This document shows positions 1-8,365 of a stretch of 35,551 nt of DNA, one piece after another. Source of the stretch: DATMNI01 sp035570275. Lineage in GTDB: Bacteria > Acidobacteriota > Terriglobia > Bryobacterales > Bryobacteraceae. The stretch lies in contig DATMNI010000331.1 in assembly GCA_035570275.1 (NCBI GenBank), positions 1 to 35,551 of the forward strand, in the 5' to 3' direction. The translations under genes were made by a program, and so were the position numbers. The notes below the pieces were generated by a model. It had not been told where the DNA came from, searched no databases, and was given only the letters and a program-made list of their open reading frames with translations. Positions within the stretch are counted from its first letter, which is position 1. Each line of letters begins with the position of its first letter.

Positions 1-3000
1 AATTCTTCCTCAGGCTGGCGTCCGTGGTCCAGAACGCCGGGCCGCGGAGGCCGTTGCGCTGTTGCGTGCCGAAGGTCCCGGCCGCCGGCTGCGTAAATAC
101 CGACGTCTTGAACCAGACCAGACCCGTGGGAGTAAAACTCCCGGTGGATATCGAACTGTCGCCCACCTGGTTCCAGAATTGGTTTCCGCTGCCGGTCCCC
201 ACGCCCGCTATATCCTGGGTGGTCCGCACCGAAAAGGGCGTGCCTGTCTGGTATTGAAAAATGCCCGAGATCTCCCAGCCGCCGAGCGCATATCCGACGA
301 AGTCGCGCCGGTTCCTGAAGAGGGGCAATTTATAAATGTAGTTCGACACCAGCACATGGGTGCGGTCGAAGTCCGACGGCCCGAAGTAACTGTGCGCATT
401 GTACGCGTTGGGCAGCACGTCGGTAAGGCTTGACCCGTTGTCGGTGGAACGCGACCATGTGTACGCCACGCCAAACTGCAGATTGTTGGTGAAGCGGTGC
501 TGCACGCTGATCTGCAGCCCGTTATAACGGGACAACCCCGAGTTTTCGGATATGCCGATGACCCCCATTCCCAGATAGGGCCGCAACGCGCTGGTGTTGA
601 CGCCGGGATTGGCCTGGAGGGTGCCGGGCAGCAACTGATTGATGTTGCGCTTGATCTGATTGTGGATTCCGCGCCGCCCGACGTATCCCGCCTGGATGGT
701 GGTTCCCCAGCCGACTTCACGCTGGAATGTTCCGTTCCATTGCCATGCCATGGGGATTTTGAAGACCGGATCCTGAATCGTCATGTTAAACGGGAACTGT
801 TGCGCTGTAGCACCGGCTGGATTATCCACCAGACCATTGACAACCGCTTCTTGAGGCTGCAGCGGGGCGTTGCCTCCGAGCGCCGTATCGCGATTGATGG
901 CAACGCGGTTGGCGAACGCGCCGATTCCCGCGCGCACCACCGTTTTGGAGTTGAACGCGTAAGCCAAACCCAGCCGCGGTTGGAACACCTTCCATTGCGT
1001 CTGTGCAAGACCCTCGGGAAGGTTATGGTAAAGCGCCTTGAATTGACCGCTGTCGAGCACGGGAATGCGGTTTCCCTCCGCCGACGGAACTCCATTTCCC
1101 GGAAAAACAATGCCGTCGTACGGATTGCCACTGACGATAAAGCCGCCTTTGGGATTGATCACCGCCGCGTCCTGCGGGTTATAGAATTGCGGCAGGAACT
1201 CCGCCAGGTTTCCCCACTTGCTGTGCCAGGGCGGCCACAGGGACCAGCGCAGTCCGAATTCGATATTCAGCTTCGAAGTCGCCTTCCAGCTATCTTGCGC
1301 GAACAGATCCATGGCGGTTGAGACCCATGGCGTGTAGGCTTTGGCTCCGAACTCCTCGTAATTATCGAAGTTGCCGAGAATCGCGTTGGCGATCGCGAGT
1401 CCAGTAGTACTCGGCGTGCCGCCGGTATCGTTGAACGAAAAGTCGCCGTTTTGATTTACCGTGGTGCCGGTGCTGGCCGTCGTCCCCTGAATGGCGTCGT
1501 TCTGGCCGGAATGTTCGATGTATACGCCCCATTTAATGGTGTGCGTGTGGATCACCTTGGTGGTGGTGTTGGTCACTCCGTAAACGAATCCGGACCAGAA
1601 GCCTGGATACGGGCCGGCGTCGAGCGTGGTAAGTCCCTGAATGCGGATGCTGGGCACTTTGTCCGGGGCGATCTTCGATCCGGGGAATATATACGGGTAA
1701 CTCAGTCCATAGGTGCTGCGCTCGCAGGCCGTGCAGTAACTGCCGAAATCGATACTGCCTTTGCCGTCGGAGTTAGCCGAAAAGTTGAATTCGTTGACTA
1801 AGGTCGGCGAAAAGGTGCTGGTCAGGCTGAGGGCGCCCACGCGGTTGGGGCGCGACCAGACTTCTTCCATGCGTCCGAAGGTATCTTCGAACGGCGCGTT
1901 GAAGTGCCAGGGATCGTAGCCCGCCCGAACCGAGAGATGCTCCTTCTCGTTGATCAGATAGTCGAATTTGTAAGTGTCCTTGCGGAAGTCCGAGTGAGTT
2001 GACTTGCTTCCAATCCAGTTAGTGGTGCCCTGCTGGAACCCAACCACCGGCAGCGGAAAGACATTCAGCAGCGCCTGACCGTTGTGGCTGATGCGGGAAA
2101 CCGGGATAATGTTGCCCGCGAAGGGCGCTCCTCCATTCGGATCGGCGATGGTCCGCACTTTCCCGAAGAACGGGTTGGCGGGGTTGAGCAATTCGCTGAA
2201 GTCGCCGTTCCGCATCGCCACGCTGGGAACGGTTCCGGTATTGGTGCTGTCGTAGCGGCGCTTGATCCACTCCTCGCCCAGGAAGAAAAACAGCTTGTTG
2301 CGGTCCGCGTTGAAATGCTTCGGGATGAACACCGGCCCGCCAACGTCGAATCCATACTGATTGAACCGGTAGGGCGCGGGCCCGGCCGCCGTCGATACCT
2401 GGGGGCTATGATTGCGAGTCCAGGTGTTGGCGTCGAGCGCGGAATTGCGAAAGTTCTCGACCAGGTCGCCATGGAAATCGCGCGTGCCGCTCTTGGTGAC
2501 GAACCGGATCTCCCCGGCTGAAGACCGGCCGTATTCGGCGGAATAATTCCCCGTCAGCACCTGGGCTTCCTGAATGGTGTCGACGTCAAGGGTTCCCACC
2601 ATCGACCCCGAGGAACGCGTGCGCGTGGCCATGGCGCCATCCACCACAACGACGTACTCATCGGGGCGCCCGCCGTTGATATTAAAACTGCCGTTGCTGA
2701 CAGAGTCGGGGTCGAACGTTCCGATGGTACCCCCGACCACGCCGGGGCTCAGCGCCGCCAGATATATAGGATTGCGCCCGTTCAGCGTCAGATCCTGCAT
2801 CTGCTTGGTCTCTATGGTGGTGGCCACCTGCGCGCTGTCGGTCTGGACCGTGGCGCTCGAAGCCGTCACCTCGACCGACTCGGTGGCAGCGCCCACCGTC
2901 AGTTCCACGTCGGAGCTTACTTTGGCCTCGGCGTCGAGAGCGATGGCCGACTTCACATAGCGCTTGAACCCCGGAGCTTCGATCGTGATCGTGTACGTCC

Positions 3001-3226
3001 CCACCACCAGTTGCGGGAAAACGTAATAGCCCTCGGAATTGGTGACCGTACGATGCGGTTCCTTGGTGCCCGCGTTGGTCGTCACCACGGTGGCGCCGGG
3101 AACGATGGCGCCGCTCTGATCGCGTACAAATCCGGAAAGCTGCCCGGAATCGAATTGAGCCGTCAGCAGCGCTACGCCAAGACATGCCGTTGTAACAAGC
3201 GAGAGCGCTTTCGAAAACGAAATCAT
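1..3226 (-). CDS. Oar-like TonB-dependent receptor, carboxypeptidase-regulatory-like N-terminus (3' end outside window)
   Basis: The frame opens at an ATG at 3226-3224, preceded by a GGGAGG ribosome site about six bases upstream, and stays open for 1075 codons to the window edge. The product starts with a signal peptide (about residues 1-24, ending ALLTA). A carboxypeptidase-regulatory-like beta sandwich follows (about 27-110, with GFVRDQSGAIVPGATV and EGYYVFPQLVVGTYTI), then a plug region with LNGRNPIYLAALSPGV and NINGGRPDEYVVVVDG, and a long barrel. The last visible residues, RGPAFWTTDASLRKN, match the penultimate strands of this family, so only a short C-terminus is missing. Such receptors are abundant in Acidobacteria and are thought to import polymers or glycans across the outer membrane; the substrate cannot be read here. 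The overlapping plus-strand frames are shadows. Confidence 0.93.
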   Translation of the reverse strand, partial: MISFSKALSLVTTACLGVALLTAQFDSGQLSGFVRDQSGAIVPGATVVTTNAGTKEPHRTVTNSEGYYVFPQLVVGTYTITIEAPGFKRYVKSAIALDAEAKVSSDVELTVGAATESVEVTASSATVQTDSAQVATTIETKQMQDLTLNGRNPIYLAALSPGVVGGTIGTFDPDSVSNGSFNINGGRPDEYVVVVDGAMATRTRSSGSMVGTLDVDTIQEAQVLTGNYSAEYGRSSAGEIRFVTKSGTRDFHGDLVENFRNSALDANTWTRNHSPQVSTAAGPAPYRFNQYGFDVGGPVFIPKHFNADRNKLFFFLGEEWIKRRYDSTNTGTVPSVAMRNGDFSELLNPANPFFGKVRTIADPNGGAPFAGNIIPVSRISHNGQALLNVFPLPVVGFQQGTTNWIGSKSTHSDFRKDTYKFDYLINEKEHLSVRAGYDPWHFNAPFEDTFGRMEEVWSRPNRVGALSLTSTFSPTLVNEFNFSANSDGKGSIDFGSYCTACERSTYGLSYPYIFPGSKIAPDKVPSIRIQGLTTLDAGPYPGFWSGFVYGVTNTTTKVIHTHTIKWGVYIEHSGQNDAIQGTTASTGTTVNQNGDFSFNDTGGTPSTTGLAIANAILGNFDNYEEFGAKAYTPWVSTAMDLFAQDSWKATSKLNIEFGLRWSLWPPWHSKWGNLAEFLPQFYNPQDAAVINPKGGFIVSGNPYDGIVFPGNGVPSAEGNRIPVLDSGQFKALYHNLPEGLAQTQWKVFQPRLGLAYAFNSKTVVRAGIGAFANRVAINRDTALGGNAPLQPQEAVVNGLVDNPAGATAQQFPFNMTIQDPVFKIPMAWQWNGTFQREVGWGTTIQAGYVGRRGIHNQIKRNINQLLPGTLQANPGVNTSALRPYLGMGVIGISENSGLSRYNGLQISVQHRFTNNLQFGVAYTWSRSTDNGSSLTDVLPNAYNAHSYFGPSDFDRTHVLVSNYIYKLPLFRNRRDFVGYALGGWEISGIFQYQTGTPFSVRTTQDIAGVGTGSGNQFWNQVGDSSISTGSFTPTGLVWFKTSVFTQPAAGTFGTQQRNGLRGPAFWTTDASLRKN

Positions 3227-3614
3227 TTGGGTCCTCCCTGAAGGGTTTTGCTGGCGAGGAGTTTATCACAATCTCCGCCGTTGCGGCGACTCTTGCATCG
3301 GCTCCCGAGATGGTGAGATGGCGGGAGATGGCGAGATTGAGAAAGCCCTGCTCCACCGCCGAAAGGCGTTCTCACGCCAAGGCGCGAAGACCGCCACGAA
3401 GTCAAAGACGTTCTCTGCTGCCTGCGCGCCGAGGGCAGGGGCTGGGCTTCGCGCATTGAGATCGGGGCCGGGGGGCCGGGGGGCCGGGGGTCAGGGGCCA
3501 GCGGCGGGGTTCGGGTGGCGAAGTGTCTCGTGATCGGTTGGGGTCTCGATCGAGGTGCTAGGAATTGTTGAAAACCGGCTGGCTTTGCAACCAGTACCGT
3601 GCCAAGATCTACCT
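3227..3614. other. Intergenic region with G-run tandem repeat
   Basis: This 388-base gap separates the divergent receptor and STAS genes. No convincing reading frame was found. It contains the G-rich octamer repeat listed separately (3464-3490) and a short imperfect repeat of GATGGYGAGA type near 3309-3337. Promoters for both flanking genes should lie here, but I could not pick out a convincing -35/-10 pair. Confidence 0.5.
3464..3497 (+). repeat. G-rich octamer tandem repeat (quadruplex-type motif)
   Basis: Three tandem copies of GGGGCCGG, period 8 (the CC pairs are at 3468, 3476 and 3484), are followed by GGGGG-TCA-GGGG. This gives five G-runs of at least four separated by 2-3 bases, which meets the classic G-quadruplex pattern on the plus strand. 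Confidence 0.7.
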
Positions 3615-3974
3615 ATGCCTGAATTCACGATCGAGAAACTGTCCGGCAGCGAGCCTGGAATACAGATCCTCAAGCTGGCAGGACCCTTTACATTGTCGGG
3701 AGTCTTCGAGTTTCAAGAAATTGTCCGGGGCGAAGCGTCACCCGGAACGGTTATCGATCTGGCGGATGTGCCTTACATGGATTCGGCTGCGCTCGGTTCG
3801 CTTCTCGGCTTGCATGTGTCCTGCCAGAAGCACAATCGAAAGTACGCTCTGGCTAATGCGTCCGATCGTTTGAAGACACTGTTCAGGGTCGCGGGTGTGG
3901 AAAGCCTCTTGGTGATCTGCCCGTCTCAGGCTGAAGCGGAAGCCAAGGTGGGAGCGAGCGCGGCCTCGGCGTAA
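3615..3974 (+). CDS. STAS-domain protein (anti-sigma factor antagonist type)
   Basis: The product is 119 residues if started at the ATG at 3615; an in-frame GTG at 3555 would add 20 residues that do not look like part of the fold. The whole protein is one STAS domain: the beta-strand region IQILKLAGPFTL, then VIDLADVPYMDSAALGSLLG, with Ser57 at the position that anti-anti-sigma factors phosphorylate, and a short Ala/Glu-rich tail. In the family such proteins bind a switch kinase or anti-sigma factor and release a sigma factor or control a stress output. No kinase, phosphatase or sigma gene is adjacent, so its partner is unknown. The ribosome site is weak. The gene lies between a receptor gene and the PhoR-like kinase, on the kinase's strand. 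Confidence 0.85.
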   Translation: MPEFTIEKLSGSEPGIQILKLAGPFTLSGVFEFQEIVRGEASPGTVIDLADVPYMDSAALGSLLGLHVSCQKHNRKYALANASDRLKTLFRVAGVESLLVICPSQAEAEAKVGASAASA

Positions 3975-4035
3975 AGACGAGCACGTACGTACGGTCGGCG
4001 GGTTGCGAACCTGGGGGCTCGCTCGACGGTTGCGG

Positions 4036-4117
4036 CAGGCGGATTGACAATCCGCCGCAGGTTAACAACCGGTTAACAACCTGCCCCACAGAGGTACCCT
4101 AACAACCTGCCCTACAG
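4036..4117 (-). repeat. Composite palindromic interspersed repeat, copy A
   Basis: On the minus strand this reads GTGGGGCAG, then a GGTTGTTAACC-type dyad (GCAGGTT at 4057-4063 facing AACCTGC at 4078-4084), then GGCGGATT-GTC-AATCCGCC (4038-4056, a perfect 8-base stem). The order and flanks match the copy at 13597-13641. A second partial copy of the outer part (17 bases, one mismatch) lies at 4101-4117 relative to 4075-4091. It fills most of the gap between the STAS gene and the kinase. Confidence 0.8.
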
Positions 4118-4141
4118 TGCTAATATTGTGGCAATCGGACG

Positions 4142-5509
4142 ATGCAGTACTCGATCTCCCGCAGAGCGCTTGCGCTGGCGACCGCTATAGTCCTGCCGCA
4201 GGTTGTCCTGATCTATACGTTCGGAGCCCTGCCCTGGGTCCGCTGGCTTTCACTGGCCGCGGCGGTGACCGGGGTCGCGATCGCCGGATTGTGGTCATGG
4301 TCATTGGCCCGGCGGATTAAGGGCCTGACCGGCTTCGTTAACCGGTTGCTGGACCTGACCAGCAAGCCTCCAAAACTGAAGGCGGGCGACGACGAACTGG
4401 GAGAGTTGGTGCATTCACTCTCCGAAGTAGCTCCCCAGGTCGGGGAACTGGTCAATCAACTCAGCACGGAACTGATGCGGCGTGAAGCCATTCTGGCCAG
4501 CATGACGGACGCGGTTCTGGCGGTGGATGCCGGGCTCAACGTGACGTTCTGCAACGATGCGTTTGTGCGCGCGGTCGGCAGCCGGTCCAACATCGAGGGG
4601 GTGCCTTTGATCAGGGTCGTCCGGGACCCCGGGCTGAATCAGGTGCTCAAACACGTAGTCGACTCGGGCGAAATGGTGCGCAAGCGATTGCAACCGTTCT
4701 CGCCCGGAGGACTTTCCTTTGACGTTTATGCGGCGCCGCTTTCCAGTAGTTCCTGGCGAGGCGCCATCGCCATCCTGCATGACGTGACACCCATCGAGCG
4801 GCTGGAGCGGGCGAAACGCGACTTCGTGGCCAACGTCTCGCACGAATTTCGAACGCCGCTGGCCACCATCACGGGCTACGCTGAAACATTGCTCGACGGC
4901 GGCCTGGAAGATCACGCCAACCGGCGGCGATTCGTGGAGATTATCCAGGCCAACGGCGTGCGGCTGAACAATATCGCCGCGGACCTGCTGACGCTGTCGG
5001 AGATCGAGGATGGGCGCCCGGGCGCCGGGGCTCACCCCATTTCCCTCAGGCAAGCCATTGGCAACGCCATCCGAGCCATTGAACCTGCCGCCAGCCTGAT
5101 GCATGTGAATCTCTCGGCGGACCCCGTTCCGGATCTTTTCGTCCTGGGATACGGCATACGATTAGAACAGGCCCTGCTCAATTTGATCGATAACGCCGTG
5201 AAATTCAATAAGGAGGGCGGAGACGTCAGGGTATCCGTGTTGGAGAGCGACAGCGGCCAGATAGAGATTCGGATCTCCGACACGGGAGTAGGCATCCCGC
5301 CGGAAGATCTGTCGCGGATTTTCGAGCGCTTTTACCGGGTGGACAAGGCCCGTTCCCGCCAGGTGGGAGGGACCGGCCTGGGCCTTTCAATTGTTAAACA
5401 TGCAATCGAACAGATGAATGGCGCCATAGCCGTGGAAAGCCGGCTGGGAAAAGGCACGGCGTTCCGAATTTCCCTGCCTGGATTTCGGGTGCCCGCTGGC
5501 GAACCTTAA
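4142..5509 (+). CDS. phoR: PhoR-type sensor histidine kinase
   Basis: The 455-residue product has two membrane segments (about 9-27 and 35-53) separated by only a few residues, so it has almost no periplasmic sensor, as in PhoR. A HAMP-like linker (54-105) and a PAS domain (about 112-215) follow. The HisKA domain has the phospho-acceptor His234 in SHEFRTPL. The HATPase domain shows the N box NLIDNAVKF (from Asn347), G1 box DTGVGI (from Asp380), FERFYR and GGTGLGLSI. In the family it phosphorylates PhoB under phosphate limitation, with PstSCAB and PhoU as inhibitory partners. The pst genes downstream support that role. No phoB response regulator is present in the window, so the partner is elsewhere. 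The symbol rests on context and architecture; a ResE/WalK-like kinase is the alternative. Confidence 0.82.
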   Translation: MQYSISRRALALATAIVLPQVVLIYTFGALPWVRWLSLAAAVTGVAIAGLWSWSLARRIKGLTGFVNRLLDLTSKPPKLKAGDDELGELVHSLSEVAPQVGELVNQLSTELMRREAILASMTDAVLAVDAGLNVTFCNDAFVRAVGSRSNIEGVPLIRVVRDPGLNQVLKHVVDSGEMVRKRLQPFSPGGLSFDVYAAPLSSSSWRGAIAILHDVTPIERLERAKRDFVANVSHEFRTPLATITGYAETLLDGGLEDHANRRRFVEIIQANGVRLNNIAADLLTLSEIEDGRPGAGAHPISLRQAIGNAIRAIEPAASLMHVNLSADPVPDLFVLGYGIRLEQALLNLIDNAVKFNKEGGDVRVSVLESDSGQIEIRISDTGVGIPPEDLSRIFERFYRVDKARSRQVGGTGLGLSIVKHAIEQMNGAIAVESRLGKGTAFRISLPGFRVPAGEP

Positions 5510-5567
5510 CCGTTTAGTCATCGTATATTGACAGACGTCTCGTAACCTCATCGTTGATCTCCCCTGA

Positions 5568-5596
5568 TTGTATTCGACTGACCTGATCCATATAGA
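5568..5596 (+). promoter_or_regulatory. Sigma-70-like promoter of the porin gene
   Basis: TTGTAT (5568-5573), 17 bases, then TATAGA (5591-5596), about 60 bases before the porin start. Spacing and the -10 element fit a housekeeping promoter; the -35 is only fair. Confidence 0.45.
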
Positions 5597-5656
5597 ATTC
5601 GGCGTGTGCAGGTTGCACTCTTGCCAGGAAAACCTACTGAAAGGAAGGATTGCGAA

Positions 5657-7363
5657 ATGTACAGAGCGAGAAAAGCAGGCTTCGTGCTGTCTTGTATAGC
5701 TGTCACCATGATGAACGCGGCCTGGGCCGACGACCCGGTGCCTGCGCCTGCCACCGCCGCCGGCGCCGATTCTTCCGCGGAATTGCGCCGCTTGAAAACC
5801 CAACTCGATCAACAGCAGAAACAGATCGAGCAGTTGCGCGCCGCCCTGGAGGCGCAGAGCAAGATGTTGGACAAGATAGGCGCAACGGAAAAGACAGGCG
5901 CACCTGCTGCCGCCTCGGAGCACGTTACGCCTCGGAATCTGGGCCAGGTCGCTTCCACTACGCCGATGTTGCCGCCTGCTCCACCCACCCCTGCCCCCAG
6001 CCCCATGTACACCCCGCCGCTGCCGGCGCAGGATGCCGCCCCAGCCAGTTCACCGCTGCAGGTCAAAATTGGCGACACCACTATCATCCCAATAGGCTTC
6101 ATGGACCTGACGGCGGATTGGAAAGACAAGAATGCCGGTGGGTCTCTCGGCAGCAACTTCGGCAGCATTCCCTATAATAACGCCACCACCGCCAAGCTCT
6201 CGGAATTCCGCTTCAGCCCGCAGAACTCGCGCATCGGCTTCCGGGTGGATGGCAGCTGGAAGGGCGCCCACTTCATCGGGTACAACGAGTTCGACTTCCT
6301 CGGCACCAGCGGCGGCAACAACCTTAGCGTCACCAATGGCGCGTTTGTACCGCGTATTCGCCTCTACTGGGTGGATGTTCGCAAGGGCCAGTTCGAATTC
6401 CTGGCCGGCCAAAGCTGGAGCATGCTGACCCCCAATCGCAAAGGCATCTCGGCTCTGCCGGGCGACCTGTTCTACAGCCAGGTAATCGACGTGAACTACA
6501 TGGCGGGCTTGACCTGGACGCGTCAGCCGGGCGTTCGGTTCCTCTATCATCCGAGCGATCAGGTGACGGTGGGCGTCTCCTTCGAGAACCCGGATCAATA
6601 CATCGGCGGTTCCGCCGGCGGCTCCACTGTGGTGCTTCCGGCGGCTCTAACCACCCTGGCGGGTACGCAGTTGGACAACCAAACCAACGTTCAGACCATA
6701 CCGAACGTGCACCCGGACATTATCGCCAAGATCGCATTCGACCCTAGCGCCAAAGTTCACCTTGAAGTGGCGGGGATGGAGCGTACGTTTAAGACGTGGA
6801 ATCCGCTCACCAACACGTACTTCACTAAAGTGGGCGGGGGCGGTTCCGTCAACGCGAATGTGGAGGTGGTGAAGAATTTCCGCCTGGTGACCAATAACTA
6901 CTGGAGCTATGGCGGCGGCCGGTATCTTTTCGGCCAGGCTCCGGACGCGGTAGTGCGCGCCGATGGCAGCGTCAGCCCCCTTCACTCTGGCAGCACGCTG
7001 AACGGCTTTGAGGCCGTCGTCAAAAACACCTTGCTATACGCCTACTATGGCGGTATCTACGTCGGCCGCGACGTGGTGGTGGATGCCAACGGCACCAGCC
7101 TGGTGGGTTATGGCTACCGCGGTTCGTCCAACAGCCAAAACCGCGCCATCCAGGAAATCAGCTTCGGTTTCAACCAGACTCTGTGGAAGGACCCCAAATA
7201 CGGAGCGCTCAACTTCATGGGCCAGTACGAGTATTTGTTGCGCTCTCCGTGGTACTGGGCCGCCAACGTCGCCGGTGGCAAGAGCACGCACGACAACACG
7301 ATTTTCTTCAACTTCCGCTACACGCTGCCGGGCAGCGCTCCGCCCGTAAAAATTGAAAAGTAG
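5657..7363 (+). CDS. Outer-membrane porin with N-terminal coiled coil (DcaP-like / phosphate porin candidate)
   Basis: The start at ATG 5657 is chosen because AAGGAAGGA lies at 5641-5649; an upstream in-frame GTG at 5606 lacks this. The 568-residue product has a signal peptide ending at AWA (about residue 23), a heptad-like coiled coil (SSAELRRLKTQLDQQQKQIE onward, about 38-70), a Pro/Ala-rich linker, and a beta barrel beginning near IIPIGFMDL and ending in the phenylalanine-rich strand FFNFRYTLPG. The architecture of coiled coil, linker and barrel resembles DcaP-type trimeric porins. Its place between a PhoR-like kinase and pstB suggests that it lets phosphate or organophosphates across the outer membrane, but that is inference from position. 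It may be co-transcribed with pstB1, 60 bases downstream. Confidence 0.8.
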   Translation: MYRARKAGFVLSCIAVTMMNAAWADDPVPAPATAAGADSSAELRRLKTQLDQQQKQIEQLRAALEAQSKMLDKIGATEKTGAPAAASEHVTPRNLGQVASTTPMLPPAPPTPAPSPMYTPPLPAQDAAPASSPLQVKIGDTTIIPIGFMDLTADWKDKNAGGSLGSNFGSIPYNNATTAKLSEFRFSPQNSRIGFRVDGSWKGAHFIGYNEFDFLGTSGGNNLSVTNGAFVPRIRLYWVDVRKGQFEFLAGQSWSMLTPNRKGISALPGDLFYSQVIDVNYMAGLTWTRQPGVRFLYHPSDQVTVGVSFENPDQYIGGSAGGSTVVLPAALTTLAGTQLDNQTNVQTIPNVHPDIIAKIAFDPSAKVHLEVAGMERTFKTWNPLTNTYFTKVGGGGSVNANVEVVKNFRLVTNNYWSYGGGRYLFGQAPDAVVRADGSVSPLHSGSTLNGFEAVVKNTLLYAYYGGIYVGRDVVVDANGTSLVGYGYRGSSNSQNRAIQEISFGFNQTLWKDPKYGALNFMGQYEYLLRSPWYWAANVAGGKSTHDNTIFFNFRYTLPGSAPPVKIEK

Positions 7364-7370
7364 GCCCCCG

Positions 7371-7414
7371 GGGTCCCCGTCGGTGTGGCGGGAAGAGCCG
7401 CGCTGCGGGGACCC
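7371..7414 (+). repeat. Inverted repeat between porin and pstB1
   Basis: GGGTCCCCG (7371-7379) pairs perfectly with CGGGGACCC (7406-7414) across a 26-base loop just before the pstB1 start. It could modulate read-through from the porin gene or protect the mRNA end; there is no T-tract, so a simple intrinsic terminator is unlikely. Confidence 0.5.
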
Positions 7415-7423
7415 GAAACCCTT

Positions 7424-8254
7424 ATGAGCACCTCATCCAAACCGGCCTTAGAGGCGAAACCCATCGCTCGGGGAGCGGACCCAGTGTTACGCCAGGCAGC
7501 GACCGGAAACCCGAAGCTGAAGGTCGGCAATCTGAATTTCTACTACGGCGCCTATCAGGCGCTGCACGGCATTTCGCTGGAAATGGCCGCTAACCGCGTA
7601 ACCGCGCTGATCGGCCCGTCCGGATGCGGCAAATCCACCTTTCTGCGCACTCTGAACCGAATCCACGAAACGATTCGCAACGTCCGCCTGGACGGAACCA
7701 TCGTGCTGGACGACGAAGATATATTCGATCTGGATGTCACGGCTTTGCGGCGGCGCGTGGGAATGGTTTTTCAGCGCCCCAATCCCTTCCCGAAATCCAT
7801 TGCGGACAACATCGCATACGGATTGCGGATGAACGGCCTCGCCGCGGCAGGCGAGATGAGCGACCGGGTGGAGCAATGCCTGCGGAGAGCCGCGCTCTGG
7901 GAAGAAGTCAAGGACAAGCTGAAGGCATCGGCGTACTCGCTGTCCGGCGGCCAGCAGCAGCGCCTGTGTATTGCGAGAGCGCTGGCGGTCAATCCGGAAG
8001 TCCTGCTGCTGGACGAACCATGCTCGGCGCTGGACCCGATTGCCACCGCTAAGATCGAAGAACTTATGTTTGGCCTCAAGGACCAGTGCACGATGGTCAT
8101 TGTGACGCACAACATGCAGCAGGCGGCGCGGGTTGCCGACTGCACGGGATTCTTCCTCCTCGGCAAGTTGATTGAGTTCGATAAGACGGACACCATTTTC
8201 AAGAATCCGTCATGCAAGGAAACGGAAGATTATATTACGGGACGGTTCGGATAG
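7424..8254 (+). CDS. pstB: Phosphate ABC transporter ATP-binding protein PstB (copy 1)
   Basis: The ATG at 7424 gives 276 residues; a GTG at 7385 in the same frame is upstream but would begin inside the inverted repeat. Walker A GPSGCGKST is at about 64-72, the Q-loop is in MVFQRPNPFPKSI, the ABC signature LSGGQQQR is at about 173-180, and Walker B VLLLDEPCSALD is at about 193-204, followed by the switch His in VTHNMQQAARVAD. The TLNRI/HET and NPFPKSI segments are PstB-specific. It energises phosphate import through PstC and PstA. It clearly resembles the second copy at 11990 but differs across the N-terminus and helical subdomain. It is 111 bases upstream of phoU1. Confidence 0.95.
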   Translation: MSTSSKPALEAKPIARGADPVLRQAATGNPKLKVGNLNFYYGAYQALHGISLEMAANRVTALIGPSGCGKSTFLRTLNRIHETIRNVRLDGTIVLDDEDIFDLDVTALRRRVGMVFQRPNPFPKSIADNIAYGLRMNGLAAAGEMSDRVEQCLRRAALWEEVKDKLKASAYSLSGGQQQRLCIARALAVNPEVLLLDEPCSALDPIATAKIEELMFGLKDQCTMVIVTHNMQQAARVADCTGFFLLGKLIEFDKTDTIFKNPSCKETEDYITGRFG

Positions 8255-8299
8255 GACGGCCAACCGCTTGCTTACGCGCGCGGCTCCGATATCGATTCC

Positions 8300-8322
8300 G
8301 AGCCGTGACCGTCAGGGAGCGG
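8300..8322 (+). repeat. Interspersed GAGCCGTGACCGTCAGGGAG-type motif, copy 1
   Basis: It lies in the pstB1-phoU1 gap. Fifteen bases (GACCGTCAGGGAGCG) recur on the opposite strand at 13854-13868. When translated it gives SRDRQGAD, a string I recall from spurious reading frames in acidobacterial and planctomycete genomes. Confidence 0.55.
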
Positions 8323-8365
8323 ATGCTAACGTTCTGTTTCACTTGAAAGTGGGTCTGGAGTATCT

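Noticed and set aside
4060..4081. Two tandem GGTTAACAACC units (TTAACA-N5-TTAACA) before the PhoR-like kinase, resembling a Gram-positive PhoP box.
   Set aside because: The same bases form the inner stem of the composite palindromic repeat found elsewhere, so the repeat explains them better than a regulator site.
5541..5557. CGTAAC-N5-CGTTGA upstream of the porin as a second Pho box.
   Set aside because: Only the first unit is close to the pstS repeat, and its distance to the -10 does not match the pstS arrangement.
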